Shown here: piece after piece, positions 21,973-33,828 of the stretch
Layout of the letters: each line of letters starts with the position of its first letter
Position numbering within the stretch: the first letter of the stretch is position 1
Source of the DNA: Rutpela maculata
Lineage: Eukaryota > Arthropoda > Insecta > Coleoptera > Cerambycidae
Length of the DNA: 64,000 nucleotides
Direction of reading: 5' to 3'
NCBI GenBank assembly: GCA_936432065.2
Contig: OW386285.2
Location: forward strand, 101,003,869 to 101,067,868
The notes under the pieces: generated by a model
The model's database searches: none
Told to the model about the DNA's origin: nothing
What the model saw: only the letters and a program-made list of their open reading frames with translations
Translations under genes and position numbers: made by a program

Positions 21973-23905
21973 ATTCATTCAATATTTATTTTTCTGGAGT
22001 TTTGAATCTAGGTTAGTCAATTTTCATTTTAAAGCGATAAAAAAACAAATGAAAGGTGATTGAATAAGCTTTTGATTTTGTTTAGCCCATTTTTTACGTA
22101 TGGCCCACAGTTTATGGCGGGCGAGAAATTACGCTTCTTCGTGAGTTTTTTTTTTAAATTCCTGTTATTTTTCGCTAAATTCAATATTTTTTGACATATT
22201 TTATTAAAAAAAAAACCTGTTTCCTTTAAGTTTGTCACCTGTTTGTCACTGTTTATATAATTTCTAAGTTTAGTTTTGCTTAAAACTGCGAAATTGGTGC
22301 ACGTGCAAATCACATAGAGATTCGGCAAATTTAGTGTAAGAGAGAAAGCAGTAAAATAGAAAAGAATGACGGATACACTGCTCCCAGCACACTCCACACT
22401 TCGTGAAATCTTATTTGTATCACCTTGTCGTGTGTCAACGCAGGGCATCGCTTCTAACAGCGAGCGCATTGTACTGGGATAAAATCCGTCTTTCTTTTCT
22501 AATTTCTCTGCTTTCTTTCTTGCACTCGTTAAACTCGGGATTCATATATAAAACTAGAATTGCCGAATTTGTAGATGATAGAGCTAGAGAGCGCGCACGT
22601 CTCGGCGCATGTTATTATGTGCGACTGCTACCATGTCTCAATTCCACACTCATTGCCTAATTCCTTACTAATTCCCCACTAATTCCCTAATAATTTCTCA
22701 CTAATTCCTCTAATTCCAAACTAATTTCCTACTAATTTCCACTAATTCCTGCTAATTCCTGCTAATTCCCACTAATTCCTACTAATTCCCTACTAATTCC
22801 TATAGCTTGTACACCAAAATTCCCCTGCGGAATACCCCTCGAGTAGATGTTCTCTACACCGACTTCTCTAAGGCTTTTGATAAATTGGATTATAACATTC
22901 TACTACATAAGCTCCAACATTTTAGCGTATCTTCAGATTTCTTAAACCTAGTAACGTCATACTTAACTGATCGTTGGCAATATGTACAAGTTAGAGGCCA
23001 TAAGTCTGAAAAATGTTTGCAAACATCTGGTGTACCTCAGGGCTCCACTCTTTTTCATAGTTTTTATTAATGATATTGCAACTAAAATTGATGTAAATTA
23101 CCTTTTATATGCCGATGATTTAAAAATATTTAGTCAAATTAACACACTAGCAGACTGCGAACATCTGCAAAGAAACCTACACCGCACACAGCACTCGAAA
23201 ACATTCAACGGCGCTTCCTAAAAATTTTATATTTCAAAACACTTGGGCACTATCCTTCTCAAGGATTTCCCCAAGACATTCTTTTATCTACCTTTAACTT
23301 TGACAGTCTCCTAAAGAGAAGGACTACTCAGTCAATAATTTTTTTGTACAAAATTATTCACAATGATATTAAGTGTGAAAATCTCCACAATAGCATTTTT
23401 TATGTTGTACCGCGTATTGCCTCAAGGCACAGTGATACATTTTTGCTTCCTATCCCCAGAACAAATGTACTAGTGCAATCACCACTCTTCCAGATGTTCT
23501 CAAACTATAATAGTGTAAATACTCAAATAGATATCTTTAATACTAACATCCAAGGAATTAACCAACTATGATTTTTAAATTTATATAATTGCATATTTTA
23601 TACGTATATGTGTATGTTTTTATCGTCTTCATGTTATTACAATAAGTTGTTTGTATATTATTCATGTTTCACATGTCATTATTTTTGTATTTTGATCTAT
23701 ATTCAAATTTTACTAAGTTGTTTGTCTTCTATTTACTTGTTTTTTATATCATTGTTCTTGTAGTTATACATTTATGCATGTATCTACCCTTATCCTGTAA
23801 TTGGACATTGGTCTGTTGTATATTGTAACAAAATAAATAAATAAATAAATAAATATTCTTTATATAACTAGGTGTTACCATTAGTACTGTGAAATGTTTA
23901 TTGGG

Positions 23906-24807
23906 CTACTTAATATAGTTTAAAATAGACAATAAGGCAAATGAGGGTTGGCATGCAACTCGTATACATTTTACAGATTTTTTTTATCTATTTATTTAAC
24001 GTCTGCCTATTTCCACTACCAGGGCCTATCACCGATGCCAGGAGACGAGCTACTCCCAACATGGAAATTTTGCCGAACCTCTTCTCGTAAGAAGAGTGGG
24101 GATCTTTTACTTGCCTAACATTTAATAGACAAGGGACCGCCTGCTTTACAACCCCTCCGAAGGATGGTATATCCACTACGTAATCATTGTCTTGAAATTA
24201 CACAGCTTCCGCGTATACGCTGATATACAAGCCGCTAGAAGGTGAGACGAGATTGCTGTGTTTCCCATGATGGATTTCACCCACGCTGAACGTTGCTTCA
24301 GTGGATACAGATAAATAACAAAATACGGCAACGCAAATAAAATCACAAATCTAGGTAACCAAAACAAAACACCGCCCCTCTCTACAATAATTTTCATTCA
24401 GCAAATTTTGATCTTATTCTGTTGAAAACCACCCCCGATAACGAGTGGGGTTTGGATTCAATATTAGTAGCACTGTTAGTAAATATTATAATATTATAAA
24501 ATGAGGGTCATTTTATAGTAGTCCAAATGCTTAATTTCACTGTTTTTCTTAATTATTGATTTTCCACCCCCCCGTTAGGGGTGGTTTTCTATTACGCATA
24601 GTGCAGTGGGGTTCATGTTCAGTACTCAAGCATAATTTTGTTTAAAATCAGAGTTATAATTTTTTTAAACATTTTGTGTTTTATTTTTTAAACATTTATT
24701 TCAATATTTTCAACCTTTAAGTAGTGTCGATTTTCGCGTTTTTTTGCAAAACGAAAAAATCTCTCCTTAGAATTTCCTAAAGATTAATTTGTGACCAACA
24801 AGATCAA
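23906..24807. other. Unassigned DNA with short inverted motifs
   Basis: 23985-24180 has near-average GC and resembles a structured repeat, but no frame is recognisable. At 24425-24600, AAAACCACCCCC and GGGGTGGTTTT face each other, possibly a small inverted-repeat element. Confidence 0.35.
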
Positions 24808-25630
24808 TTATTATTATTATTTATTCATGCTTTAAAAATATAACATTTTTTTGAACATGTCAATTAAATTAAATTATTATATATGATTACAGCATTGTAA
24901 TTACAGTTGTATAATGTACCTAGTATATCACAAACAATAAAAACCATTTTATACTAACAATAAAATATAATAATTCCTACAAACATAAATACTGCATAAT
25001 ACATATCACGCCGTTGTATTAAAGTTTTTGTTTAAATACTCATTTACCAAATAGAATGGATTTAAGGCGAAGAAATTTTTTAATTTTGTTTTTGCTCTAT
25101 GTTGCACTTTTTCGTTTTTTATGTCGTTAGAAAGATTGTTATAAATACTTATACATACATACTTTGGGGATCTTTTGTACAAGGTTGTATTATGTGGTGG
25201 TATACTTAATCCATTCCCATTTCTAGTTATAATTCCCGTATTTATTTGATTATTGGTTTTAAACTCTTGAACATTCTGTACATCATACCATGATACTTGG
25301 TACATACTTATACAGATTCGGCAATTGCAGTTCATGATATGTAAATGTGTATCATTGCAGGTAAACCACGCCTTGTCGTAGATCAACGCAGTCATTGGTA
25401 TTCGTTCTGTTTTCAATAGCCCAGCCCAGCCAATAGTACATGGAAGTTTATTCCCTAGTCACGAACTATATTTGCCGAATCTGTATAGAGAATAAACGGT
25501 CATTATCCCCAATTTAACAAATATTGGTGCACAATGTTCTGTATATTGCACATTACTTATGGTTCTTATTATTCTTTTTTGTGTTATAAATGCTCTATAC
25601 CAGTAAACACTCATAATTAGCCCATCATTA
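24808..25630 (-). pseudogene. 3' end of a LINE ORF2
   Basis: The minus-strand frame (25416-25006 and, in another frame, up to about 25630: EQKRIIRTISN, EHCAPIF) matches the C-terminal region after the RT of Jockey/CR1-type ORF2, ending RAKTKLKNFFALNPFY. The tail is an AATAAATAATAATAATAA repeat (24808-24826). 5'-truncated with at least one frameshift. Confidence 0.65.
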
Positions 25631-27215
25631 ATAAACTACGTGCATGCCTTCATTAGATCATTGGGAAAGTACTGGCAAGGAGCGCTAAATTATTGAATAA
25701 AGTGCAACATCGGCCATCACACACTTTGCCAATAATAATGGCGGTATACTGTATTTCTAGCATTAACTTATTTTGCATGTGCCGTCTATGAAAAGTATGA
25801 ATATTTTACTATTACCTTGATAATGGTAGCATACTTATATATGGGGATTGCAGATATAGCTCGAGAGGGATGAGGGATAGATGCAGAGAATGATGAATGT
25901 ATCCACTACATAATACAGTAATGTATTATTTTAGAAAATTGTAACAACATAATTTATGCATCTTCGTAAACTTGAAATGTGTTTGCACAGCCAGTTTTAC
26001 TGTAAACAATAGTCACAGAAAACAAAGGGGCCTCATGAAATATCTAAATTTTAAGAACGGGTAATAGAATTTAATCTGAATATTTTTTTTTTGCAAAATT
26101 TCAAGATGGCAGGGTTATCAACAGTGATCACTAGTAGTTAATGCATTCATTTAGTGACTTTGGACAAGCATTTAAAAAAATTTTACTAGATCTACTTTTC
26201 GATTAAAATGGCGACATGCTGCCTCTATCTTGTGTTAAAGATTGTGTTAAAGGGGGTTATAATGATTATAGACAAGTAATTTGTATGCACTTTCCAGGTA
26301 TTGACAAAAAAGTGCTTTTTTATATTTACTATACCAGTTATTAAACTATATTATCAAAGTACCACAATGAAACGATAAAAGTAAATTACTTTTGAGTTGA
26401 CTTCGCAGATATATAGAGTCGTAATTTTAACAGAGTTGAACTTCATTTAACTTTATTGAGTGAATTTAGAAAAATAATCTGGATGTGTAATTCAATTCGT
26501 ATTTAACAGTTAGGCCAAACAAATGACAACGGAGAATTAATAATAATTAGGTAATTTTAATATTTAGGCTCTCACACACGGTGACGTCCTGAAGTGTGGC
26601 TCTCACTGGCCCGGACCTTGACTTGAGTAGGTTGTCCATTTTTACTCCTTTAGGCGGTGTCGTAAATCGCCGGCGTTTTCCACTCCCTGGAGCGCAACAA
26701 GCGGTCTCAATACACAATTTGTTGGTCAACGAACGTTCCGTGCGGAAGCAGGTCAGACAAACAAAAATCTACAAACCTCGGCTGACTGTTGGACTACAAT
26801 AGCAAATATCCAATCGCTTAGCCTGTGAACAAAGCCTTCTTCAGAAGGTTGCAGACAGACAGCGACTAAATATCCCCCCGGAGTGATTCATCTGACTCTC
26901 AGTGTTTACACAGCTACGATGTTTAAACTGTGCTTCTATGAACGGAACCGTAAGGTCGCATACAAAAACACAGAATAAATACCAAAGAGTGTTAAATAAT
27001 TTCTGGGAACACACAGCCAAATATTCAACCCGTATTTCAATGAACGTTACCATAAGGGACACAGATGAAAAACACAGGTATGAACACCGAGGTGGGTGTA
27101 CCAAGACAGTTGATCAAATAATGTTGATTTTGGGCTAAAAAACCAAATCTACGTGTTACACGAGAGTGACTTCATTTAAATTATTGTTCCAGATAATAAA
27201 GGCACATATTGTCGG
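25631..27215. other. Unassigned DNA upstream of the Transib pseudogene
   Basis: 25631-26560 is AT-rich without features. 26570-27120 is GC-richer, with two similar segments about 100 bp apart (GAACGGAACCGTAAGG; GAACGTTACCATAAGG). A good acceptor-like TTATTGTTCCAG lies just before 27193, so part of this may be Transib 5' leader or intron. No left Transib terminus was identified. Confidence 0.4.
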
Positions 27216-29290
27216 ATGGACTTATACAGAGTTTGGCGACTAAGTTCCGAAAAAAGTATTTCCGACAAAAATAAGAGCTTGGAAGCTACATTATTAGCTT
27301 CTCTTGACGAAGAACAATTACAAAGGAATCGAGATATTTTGAAAAATATTCGCAGATTCTGCACTATTCTTTCAAAAAAATGGAAAGAAAGCAATAGAAC
27401 AGAAACAAGATTTTTAAAAAATAACGAAATCTGGTTGAAAGGTGATGTTTCATTGTTTCATGAAGAAGAAATTGCACAACCTTCTACATCATCAGCAGGT
27501 CGTCCATCATTATCTTTTGAAGAGAGTAGTGAAAGAACGAAGAGAAGAAAAATAAAAGAAATAACTGAAAAATCGACTTCAGCAGAACTGTTACATGCGA
27601 TGAAATCCCAGTTGAGGTCTCAGGGAAAACACGATGCAGTAAAATTACTTAGTGAAGCTGTAGAAACCACACCTACAAGAGCCAGTAAGATCCGAAAGAC
27701 ATGGTCAGAATCGAAAAATAGGCCAGTCAAGTACACGCCTGAAGAAGCCCTGGCCCTGATAATTGAAGCAAAGCTGACTAAGGCACAGTACTTGAAAATC
27801 AGACTGCAAGCGAAACAAAGGAATGCAAATATCTATCCAAGCTACGCTAAAATACGAGCTGCTAAGTATAAATGTTACCCCCTGCTCAATTTAAAACAAT
27901 TTCCAGCTTGGTAGCAGAAATTAAATTGCAAGCCCTTCTGGACCACACAGTTTCCAGAATTATTCTTGCACAGAAAGATGTCATTGAAAACCTCTCTTCT
28001 GAGAATATTTCAGAGATGACTTTAATATGTAAGTGGGGATGTGATGGCAGCACTGGACACAGTGAATATAAACAGGCACTTCCGGGAGGTTGTACTGATA
28101 CAGATATTTTTATAACTTCCTTGGTCCCATTACAACTGGTTTGTGCGAAAGCAGATGAATCTAAAATTATTATTTGGCAAAATCCACGACCATCATCAGT
28201 AAGATATTGCAGACCAATTAGTATTCAGTACCAAAAAGAGACCACCAATTTATCTCAAGAAACTATCAGGAATATGGAAGAGCAGTTAAATAGTCTAATT
28301 CCTTTTGAAACCAAAATCGAGGATAAGAATATTTCTGTCAAGTTTCAAATGTTATTAACAATGGTTGACGGAAAAATTTGTAATGCCACAACATCAACCA
28401 GTTCTGCACAAACATGTTATGTATGTAAAGCCACCCCTACTGAAATGAACCAGCTTGATCGTGTAATAGCGAAAGAAGTTAATCAAGACACATTCAGATT
28501 TGGTCTTTCGACTTTACATGCCTGGATACGGTTTTTTTAATGTTTTTTGCACATCTCCTATAGATTGGATTTCAAAAAATGGCAAGCGAGGGGAGAAAAT
28601 CTGCAACAGTTGAAAACTAAAAAATTAGAAATTCAGACAAAGTTCCGACAGGAATTAGGACTACTGGTCGATAAAGTCAAACCAGGTGGCAGTGGAACTT
28701 CCAACGATGGAAACACGGCTAGAAAATTTTTCAAGTATCCTGAAACTGCAGTGCAAATAACTGGACTGGATATAAATTTGATTAAGCGTTGCGGGACTAT
28801 TTTACAAGCAATGTCCTCAGGATATGAGATAGACATTCAAAAATTTGATGAGTTTGCCAAAGAGACAGCAAAATTATTCGTAAAAAAATAGCCTTGGTAT
28901 TACATGCCAGCGAGTATGCATAAAATATTAATTCATGGTTCTGTCATAATTAGGTCAGCTGTACTCCCAATTGGGCAGCTTTCAGAAGAGGCCCAGGAGT
29001 GCAGAAACAAGGACTTGAAAATGTATCGAAGGGGACATACAAGAAAAATGTCGAGGGAGACAACAAACGAGGACTTACTCCTTTGCCTTCTGGTCTCTTC
29101 AGATCCATACTTAACGGGACTGAGAATTTTATCCGCAAAGCGCAGTGTGCCTCTTTCTCGAGAAGTTCTGGAGCTCCTTTCTGAGCCTAAAATGGTCATA
29201 GAGACGCCCGATCAGGCTCCAAGAGACTTACAAACGTCTACTTCGGAAGAGTCGTCAGATTCCAATGACGACACGGACTATGAGTGGTAG
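27216..29290 (+). pseudogene. Transib transposase (RAG1-related DDE), inactivated
   Basis: About 690 codons readable end to end. The N-terminal region (27216-27880) is basic and helical. A 1-nt deletion in a C-run at about 27878 changes the frame. The core then has CKWGCDGSTGHSEY (first catalytic Asp), SLVPLQLVCA, IIWQNPRPSS, TMVDGKICNA (second Asp), CYVCKATPTEM, GLSTLHAWIRFF, HISYRLDFKKW, MPASMHKILIHG and IGQLSEEAQECRNKD (third catalytic Glu), the characteristic order of Transib transposases, which share the RAG1 core. Two nonsense codons interrupt it: TAA at 28538-28540 (position normally Glu) and TAG at 28889-28891 before PWYYMPA. The tail is Ser/Asp/Glu-rich. All three DDE residues are present, so decay is recent to moderate. 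Confidence 0.92.
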
Positions 29291-29299
29291 AAAGTCAGT

Positions 29300-29682
29300 G
29301 ATGGTTGATTATTTTATTTTTAATATAATATGCATATGTACTGTAAATAAATTACAGATTTTAAAATTTTTCAGTTCGAGTTTTTATAATTTCACCCTGT
29401 TGCATCCCCTATTATAAAATTGTATGTATCGACTATTTTTTTAAGAATGTTCCTCTCATTTTAAACTTGAATTTTTTTTGTATTTTATCCAAAACATATT
29501 TTATATATATTCTGGCAGTTTCACAACTTTTGGTCAAGTTTTTGCAATTTCACCCCATTTTACAACCCCTGTTTTAAAGTTAGAATTTTTTCAGTATTTT
29601 TTTCTAAATAGTGAACATGTTTTCTACTTATTCTGAGAGTTTCAGAATTTTGGCCAGTTTCGCGAAATTTCGTCCCACTGTG
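29300..29682. mobile_element. Transib 3' terminal region with RSS-like heptamer
   Basis: The right end is CACTGTG at 29676-29682, so the inverted terminus reads CACAGTGGGACGAAATTT, fitting the CACWRTG start expected for Transib and RAG signal heptamers. Two further diverged copies of the terminal segment lie inside at roughly 29365-29415 and 29510-29575 (TTTCACCC preceded by TTTTGGTCAAG or similar). The following CAACG (29683-29687) would be half of a 5-bp target duplication, but its partner was not found. Confidence 0.6.
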
Positions 29683-29799
29683 CAACGATGGTAAAATAAT
29701 TCCAAGTATGCAATAACAAAACACATAAGGCCATATCAACTTACTATTACAGAACATATGATATAATGTTAAACAGCACTTTCTATTCGCTTTTCAGGT

Positions 29800-31230
29800 A
29801 TTGGCAAAAGTTGCCAACACTTTACCAGTCATAAATCTAATGGCCCATTGCTTTGCCACCTCTAGTATGTTTGCTGGGATCTAACTCGGATGACCCACCC
29901 CATATCATAATACCACATGTTAGTCTACTTTGTACAAAGACAGAATAATATAATAACAGCATATGTGTGTCTATCTGTTGTTTTAGGTTTAACAGGACAT
30001 AATGTGCAATGTTTAAGTGTTTAATTAATTACATGTTCTTTGTGCTGTGTCCATTTTAAGTTTGCATCAATCACCACATCTAGAAATTTTGCAGATGACT
30101 CTACTCTAATTGATTTTTTATCTGATTTCACTAATATACTTTTATTTTCTTGTTTCTATGTATGTTTTTAAATTCTATTATGACAGATTTAGATGGATTA
30201 TGTATCAGGTTATTATTTTTACACTAGTTTTTCATATCATTCACTGCCTGATTACAATTTTCCACTAGTTGTTTTTCCGTTTTTCCTTTTATTCTCATAG
30301 AACAGCCATCTGCAAATTGATAGAGGCTTGCATTTAAATTTACCACATTGGCATACATATCATTACAGTAAACAAGAAATAGGAATGGGGACAGTACACC
30401 TCCCTGGAGATTGTTAAATTTTTTGACTTAAAAGGGATATTTGCTATACTATTTTGGGTACTCTTCAGTTGTACAAATTATTCTCTATTTTCTAAGTATG
30501 ATTTTATCCACATATTTGCTGCACTTGTTATACCATAAGCCACCAGCTTACCAAGCAAGAGACTATGGTCTATTAGAGCTGTATTTGTAGATTTTCCACT
30601 AAGAAAGCCATGTTGGATGTCACTTAAAAGATTATGGTTTGTGAAATATGTAACAAGACGAACATACATTGATTTTTCGCATGTCTTGGCAAATATAGAT
30701 GGGTTTGAAAGCGGTCTGTAGTTTTCTTTACTGGTCTTACTACCTGTTTTATGACAAGGTGATTACTTTAGTACTTTTTAATTTATCAGGATATTCTCCA
30801 TTTTTTAATGATTGATTTATTAAATATGTGAGTGATACTATTAATATATCTGCTACATATTTTATTAGACAGCACGGTATACTGTCCGAGTCTTCCGAGT
30901 GTTTTTTGAAGACTTATGAATATGCCTTCTATTTCTTTCTCATTTACTGGATATTAGACGAAACTGTGATCTGTGAATGATGTGATAATGTTTTGAATTT
31001 ATTAGTAGTTTGTCCCGTTACATGGACAAAATAATGATTGTAGATATTTACTATTTTATTTAAATCTTTAATTTCAAAATTTTCCTCTTTTAATATCACA
31101 TTTTCTTTATTTATAGGCTGTTTGATATTTTCTTTTATAATAGTCCAAGCTGTTTTACTTATATTATTCGATTCTTTAATTCAATTTTGATTTTGTTCCT
31201 TTTTTAATTGATTTAATTTAGTTCTTTAAT
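29800..31230 (-). pseudogene. Degenerate LINE ORF2 (Jockey/CR1-like)
   Basis: The minus strand, read across several frames, gives the pre-RT linker (AWTIIKENIKQPI, NIYNHYFV), NQSLKNGEYPDKLK, then LLSDIQHGFLSGKSTNTALIDH (30478-30669) and a 3' region with YYSVFVQSRLTCGIMIWGG. Multiple stops and frameshifts. Motif C is not readable. Confidence 0.7.
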
Positions 31231-32460
31231 TTTGCACCTTTCCTTCGCATTACGCAAAAATAGGCGAATTTTGCGCTAACTTTTTACAACGCGCTATCCT
31301 AGCAATTTCTTTCCAAATGCATATGATTTTTGGCAACATTTGTACCTTATTGGATAGCTAATGATACAAAGGAAGTCATTTAAGCAATTTGTATGGTGTC
31401 AAAAAATCACATCCATGTAATCTAAAAATTCAATTTTTTATATGCATGTATGAATTTAGACCCGCTAGTTCAAATGTTACAGTAATTTTGAGGATTTATT
31501 TTTTTAAATCCGTCGCTGATTTGTTAGCTATTAAAAAACACTTAAATAAATGCCCAAAAATGATTAGTTTTTTTTTTTATTTAATTTTCTGGTTAAAAAT
31601 CGAGATTTTTAAAAACAAATCGATACTGGATTATCTTGAAAACTACTCATTTTCGGACAGTGTAATACATGATTAAATTTACTACAAATATCAGCTCTGC
31701 TTTAACCCCTTTAAAGGAATACGTCCAATTTCCAATCACCCTGTATACAACTTCTTAAATTTTTAGCGATTATTTTAGTAATTTCCAGCATATTGACAGT
31801 GGCGTAGCCAGCTGTTTGGGGCGGAGGAGGCAGTATAGAAAAGTTGCAAGTAAAAAATAAAATATAGATTTTTATCTACAGCAGAAGTGCTACGTGTGGT
31901 TCAGGGGATAGGGGTTCAAACAACTTTACACAATCTTACCTATTTAAGTACTTTAAAAAATTTACACAGTTCGTGGAAAACAATAAAATTCTTAATTTGT
32001 CAACAGTCAGGGTGGGCCAAAGTTATTTTGGGTGAGGCATGGTCCACCCTGACTCCACTGCAGTTCCGTGCCTGTGTTCATGACCGTCCATCGTGAACAA
32101 CAGAACCGACGTCATCCTTAAAATATTAATAGTTATGAAAAAGTACTTTTTGCAGTTTATCCATTTTTTTATTTCCTTATACAGGGTATTTCGCCATAAC
32201 TTTTTTGAGGTTGAGTTTTGGACATTGTTTTCTATTATAATCGAAATGCAATTTACTTTCCTAAAGAAAAGGTGTACTTGTTTAAACCCGATAAAATGCA
32301 CCCTTTCAGAGAAATATGCGATTTATAACTTTGTCACACACCAGTTCGGTTTATTCTTTAGTAAGTGTACATCAAGTATGATGTCTTGAAATCGTCAATA
32401 GTATATGTTGTTGTCTCCAAGATCAAGACAAAATATGAATACAATTTTCTTACTGTATCT
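31231..32460. other. Unassigned repeats
   Basis: CAGTGGCGTAGCCAG at 31798 is a typical hAT terminus, but no partner end was found. At 32010-32055, GTCAGGGTGGGCC and GGTCCACCCTGAC form an inverted pair. No gene supported. Confidence 0.4.
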
Positions 32461-33271
32461 TGAAAACGAAAAATATCGCTTTTAGAGAAAAAAATTTCAT
32501 ATCATTGTGTTAGTGAACGAATTCTGAACAACTTTCAAAATGTCCGTCTGTCCGTCACGTTTCTTGTAAGCTCGATAACTTAAGAAAGAAAAGTCCGATT
32601 GTATTTGTTTTTTTACACATTATTACTGTTGTTGTAATTTAGATATACATTCATAGTTTATATTTTTACTGACTTACCATATATACATATACTGTATCTA
32701 TACAAAAATGGTGAATAAATATTATTATTATTGAAATTTAGAAAGTAAGTTAGTGTTAGCTAGAAGAAGAACCCTATTGTTTTTGAAGAAAATCGATCGG
32801 TAAATAAAGAAGTTATTAATTATTTAATTTAAAAAAAATATATTCTCTTAATTTTTTTCGCTTGTACTAAAATGGAAATCTTGCGAAATATTATTTCCCT
32901 AATATATTTTTTTTGTTTATGAATTTTACTAATATATATTTCATAGAAGTACGAGTTGAAATATGTATGATTGTCACAGACAATCAATTTTCGTAGCAAT
33001 ATGTGGTGGCGCAGTGGTTAAAGCTTTACATTGCAATCCAAAGGTCCCGTGTTCAAATCCCACACAGGTTGGAAATTTTTTTTCAATATTTCCTTTTTTT
33101 CATATAATTTTTTTCACAACAAAGATGGTATCACAAAATTTAGGATGTCCAAAAACTAACATTATTTACAAGAAAACTGCGAAGAGTATCCTATAGAATG
33201 TGTAACAATTATATATAAAAAAGCTGAGTAAATTGGCGAAGAGTACGTTTTTAGCTTGTTATTACTATATG
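32461..33271 (+). repeat. Duplicated repeat with tRNA-like core, copy 1
   Basis: Nearly identical to 33829-34508 except for an extra 127 bp at 32606-32732. Contains GTCCGTCTGTCCGTCACG and a tRNA-like segment at 33003-33072: A box TGGCGCAGTGG and B box GTTCAAATCC. The ORF across the tRNA-like part exists in both copies but has no protein-like content. Confidence 0.85.
32606..32732 (+). mobile_element. Short LINE/SINE 3'-end insertion
   Basis: Present only in copy 1 of the duplicated repeat and bordered by TATT. Ends GTGAATAAATATTATTATT, a (TAT/ATT)n tail typical of a severely 5'-truncated retroposon. The precise ends are ambiguous by a few bases. Confidence 0.6.
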
Positions 33272-33828
33272 CGCTATTTTTTGGATTAAATCGACTTGTT
33301 TTGATGTCCCAATCTTTTCGAAACACTCTGTATCTAATTTAGAAATTATAATATCTGTAATAACAATTGTTTTCAACTTCGAAATTTCGATCAATATGTT
33401 ATTCATTTTTTAATTGATTCTGATTATTTTCTAAATGACGTGTTTGTCTGTCTGTATATCGACGTATTTGTGATAACTCAAAAAGTACTAACCTGATAAT
33501 CAAATTTTATATTTAAGATTTTCAACAAAATTGTAAGTTACTCTGTTTTTCTTAAATATTTTGTCTAGTATTAAAAATGATTCAGAAACATGATCCTAAA
33601 AAGACATTTTTACAATGAATGAAAAAAATATAATTTAATTTGAAATTTCTCAAACGAGTTATTTAAAAACAGTGCCACTGTCACCTCATAGTGGCCAAGT
33701 GACAGAACAGACCATGCTAAACTTCTTCCATGAAGCTTTGTATTTTTTTCAATGTTTCAATAAAGACATTATTATACTCTTCACAAAAACGAAGAGTATA
33801 TTGTATTTGATCGGCACATTTCTAAAAT

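Larger units (their letters stand above)
20933..22841. mobile_element. Non-autonomous hAT element inside the LINE
   Basis: 17-bp perfect TIRs CGAGGGGTATTCCGCAG are flanked by the perfect 8-bp duplication AGTAGATG (20925-20932, 22842-22849). Removing it restores the LINE reading frame across motif A. The right subterminal region (22656-22803) holds about a dozen CTAATTCC words, and the left (20967-21020) holds a few in the same orientation. It carries other repeats (21134-21385; 21741-21972) and no transposase. Confidence 0.9.
19988..23857 (+). pseudogene. 5'-truncated LINE (Jockey/CR1-like ORF2), broken and invaded
   Basis: Flanked by CTTTATATA (19979-19987, 23858-23866) and ending in (AAAT)n at 23829-23854. 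It starts in the linker after the endonuclease (frame through 20025-20723). A 1-nt insertion in an A-run near 20705 shifts the frame to NYRPITIISNLSKILE and FVSGRSTITNL. The RT is then split by the hAT element at 20933-22841 and resumes with LYTDFSKAFDKLD (motif A), SGVPQGS (B) and LLYADDLKIF (C). After about 23180 an internal deletion joins the RT to the C-terminal region (LENIQRRFLKIL to 23571). Not functional. Confidence 0.88.
18038..23905. mobile_element. TIR element with CCCAATAAACATTT ends and TTATATAA-rich body
   Basis: 14-bp inverted termini CCCAATAAACATTT (18038-18051) and AAATGTTTATTGGG (23892-23905) are flanked on both sides by CT. The body 18050-19980 is crowded with TTATATAAC/GTTATATAA-like words in both orientations. 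The CCC start and 2-bp duplication parallel the CRE-rich elements. Without its nested LINE the element would be about 2 kb. No transposase. Confidence 0.6.

Noticed and set aside
22656..22803. CRISPR-like array in the CTAATTCC block
   Set aside because: The repeats are 8 bp with irregular, very short spacers in eukaryotic DNA; this is a subterminal repeat of a hAT element.
26570..26590. CACGGTG as the left end of the Transib element
   Set aside because: It has the general heptamer form, but the following bases do not match the right end (CACAGTGGGACGAAA) and there is no CAACG flank.
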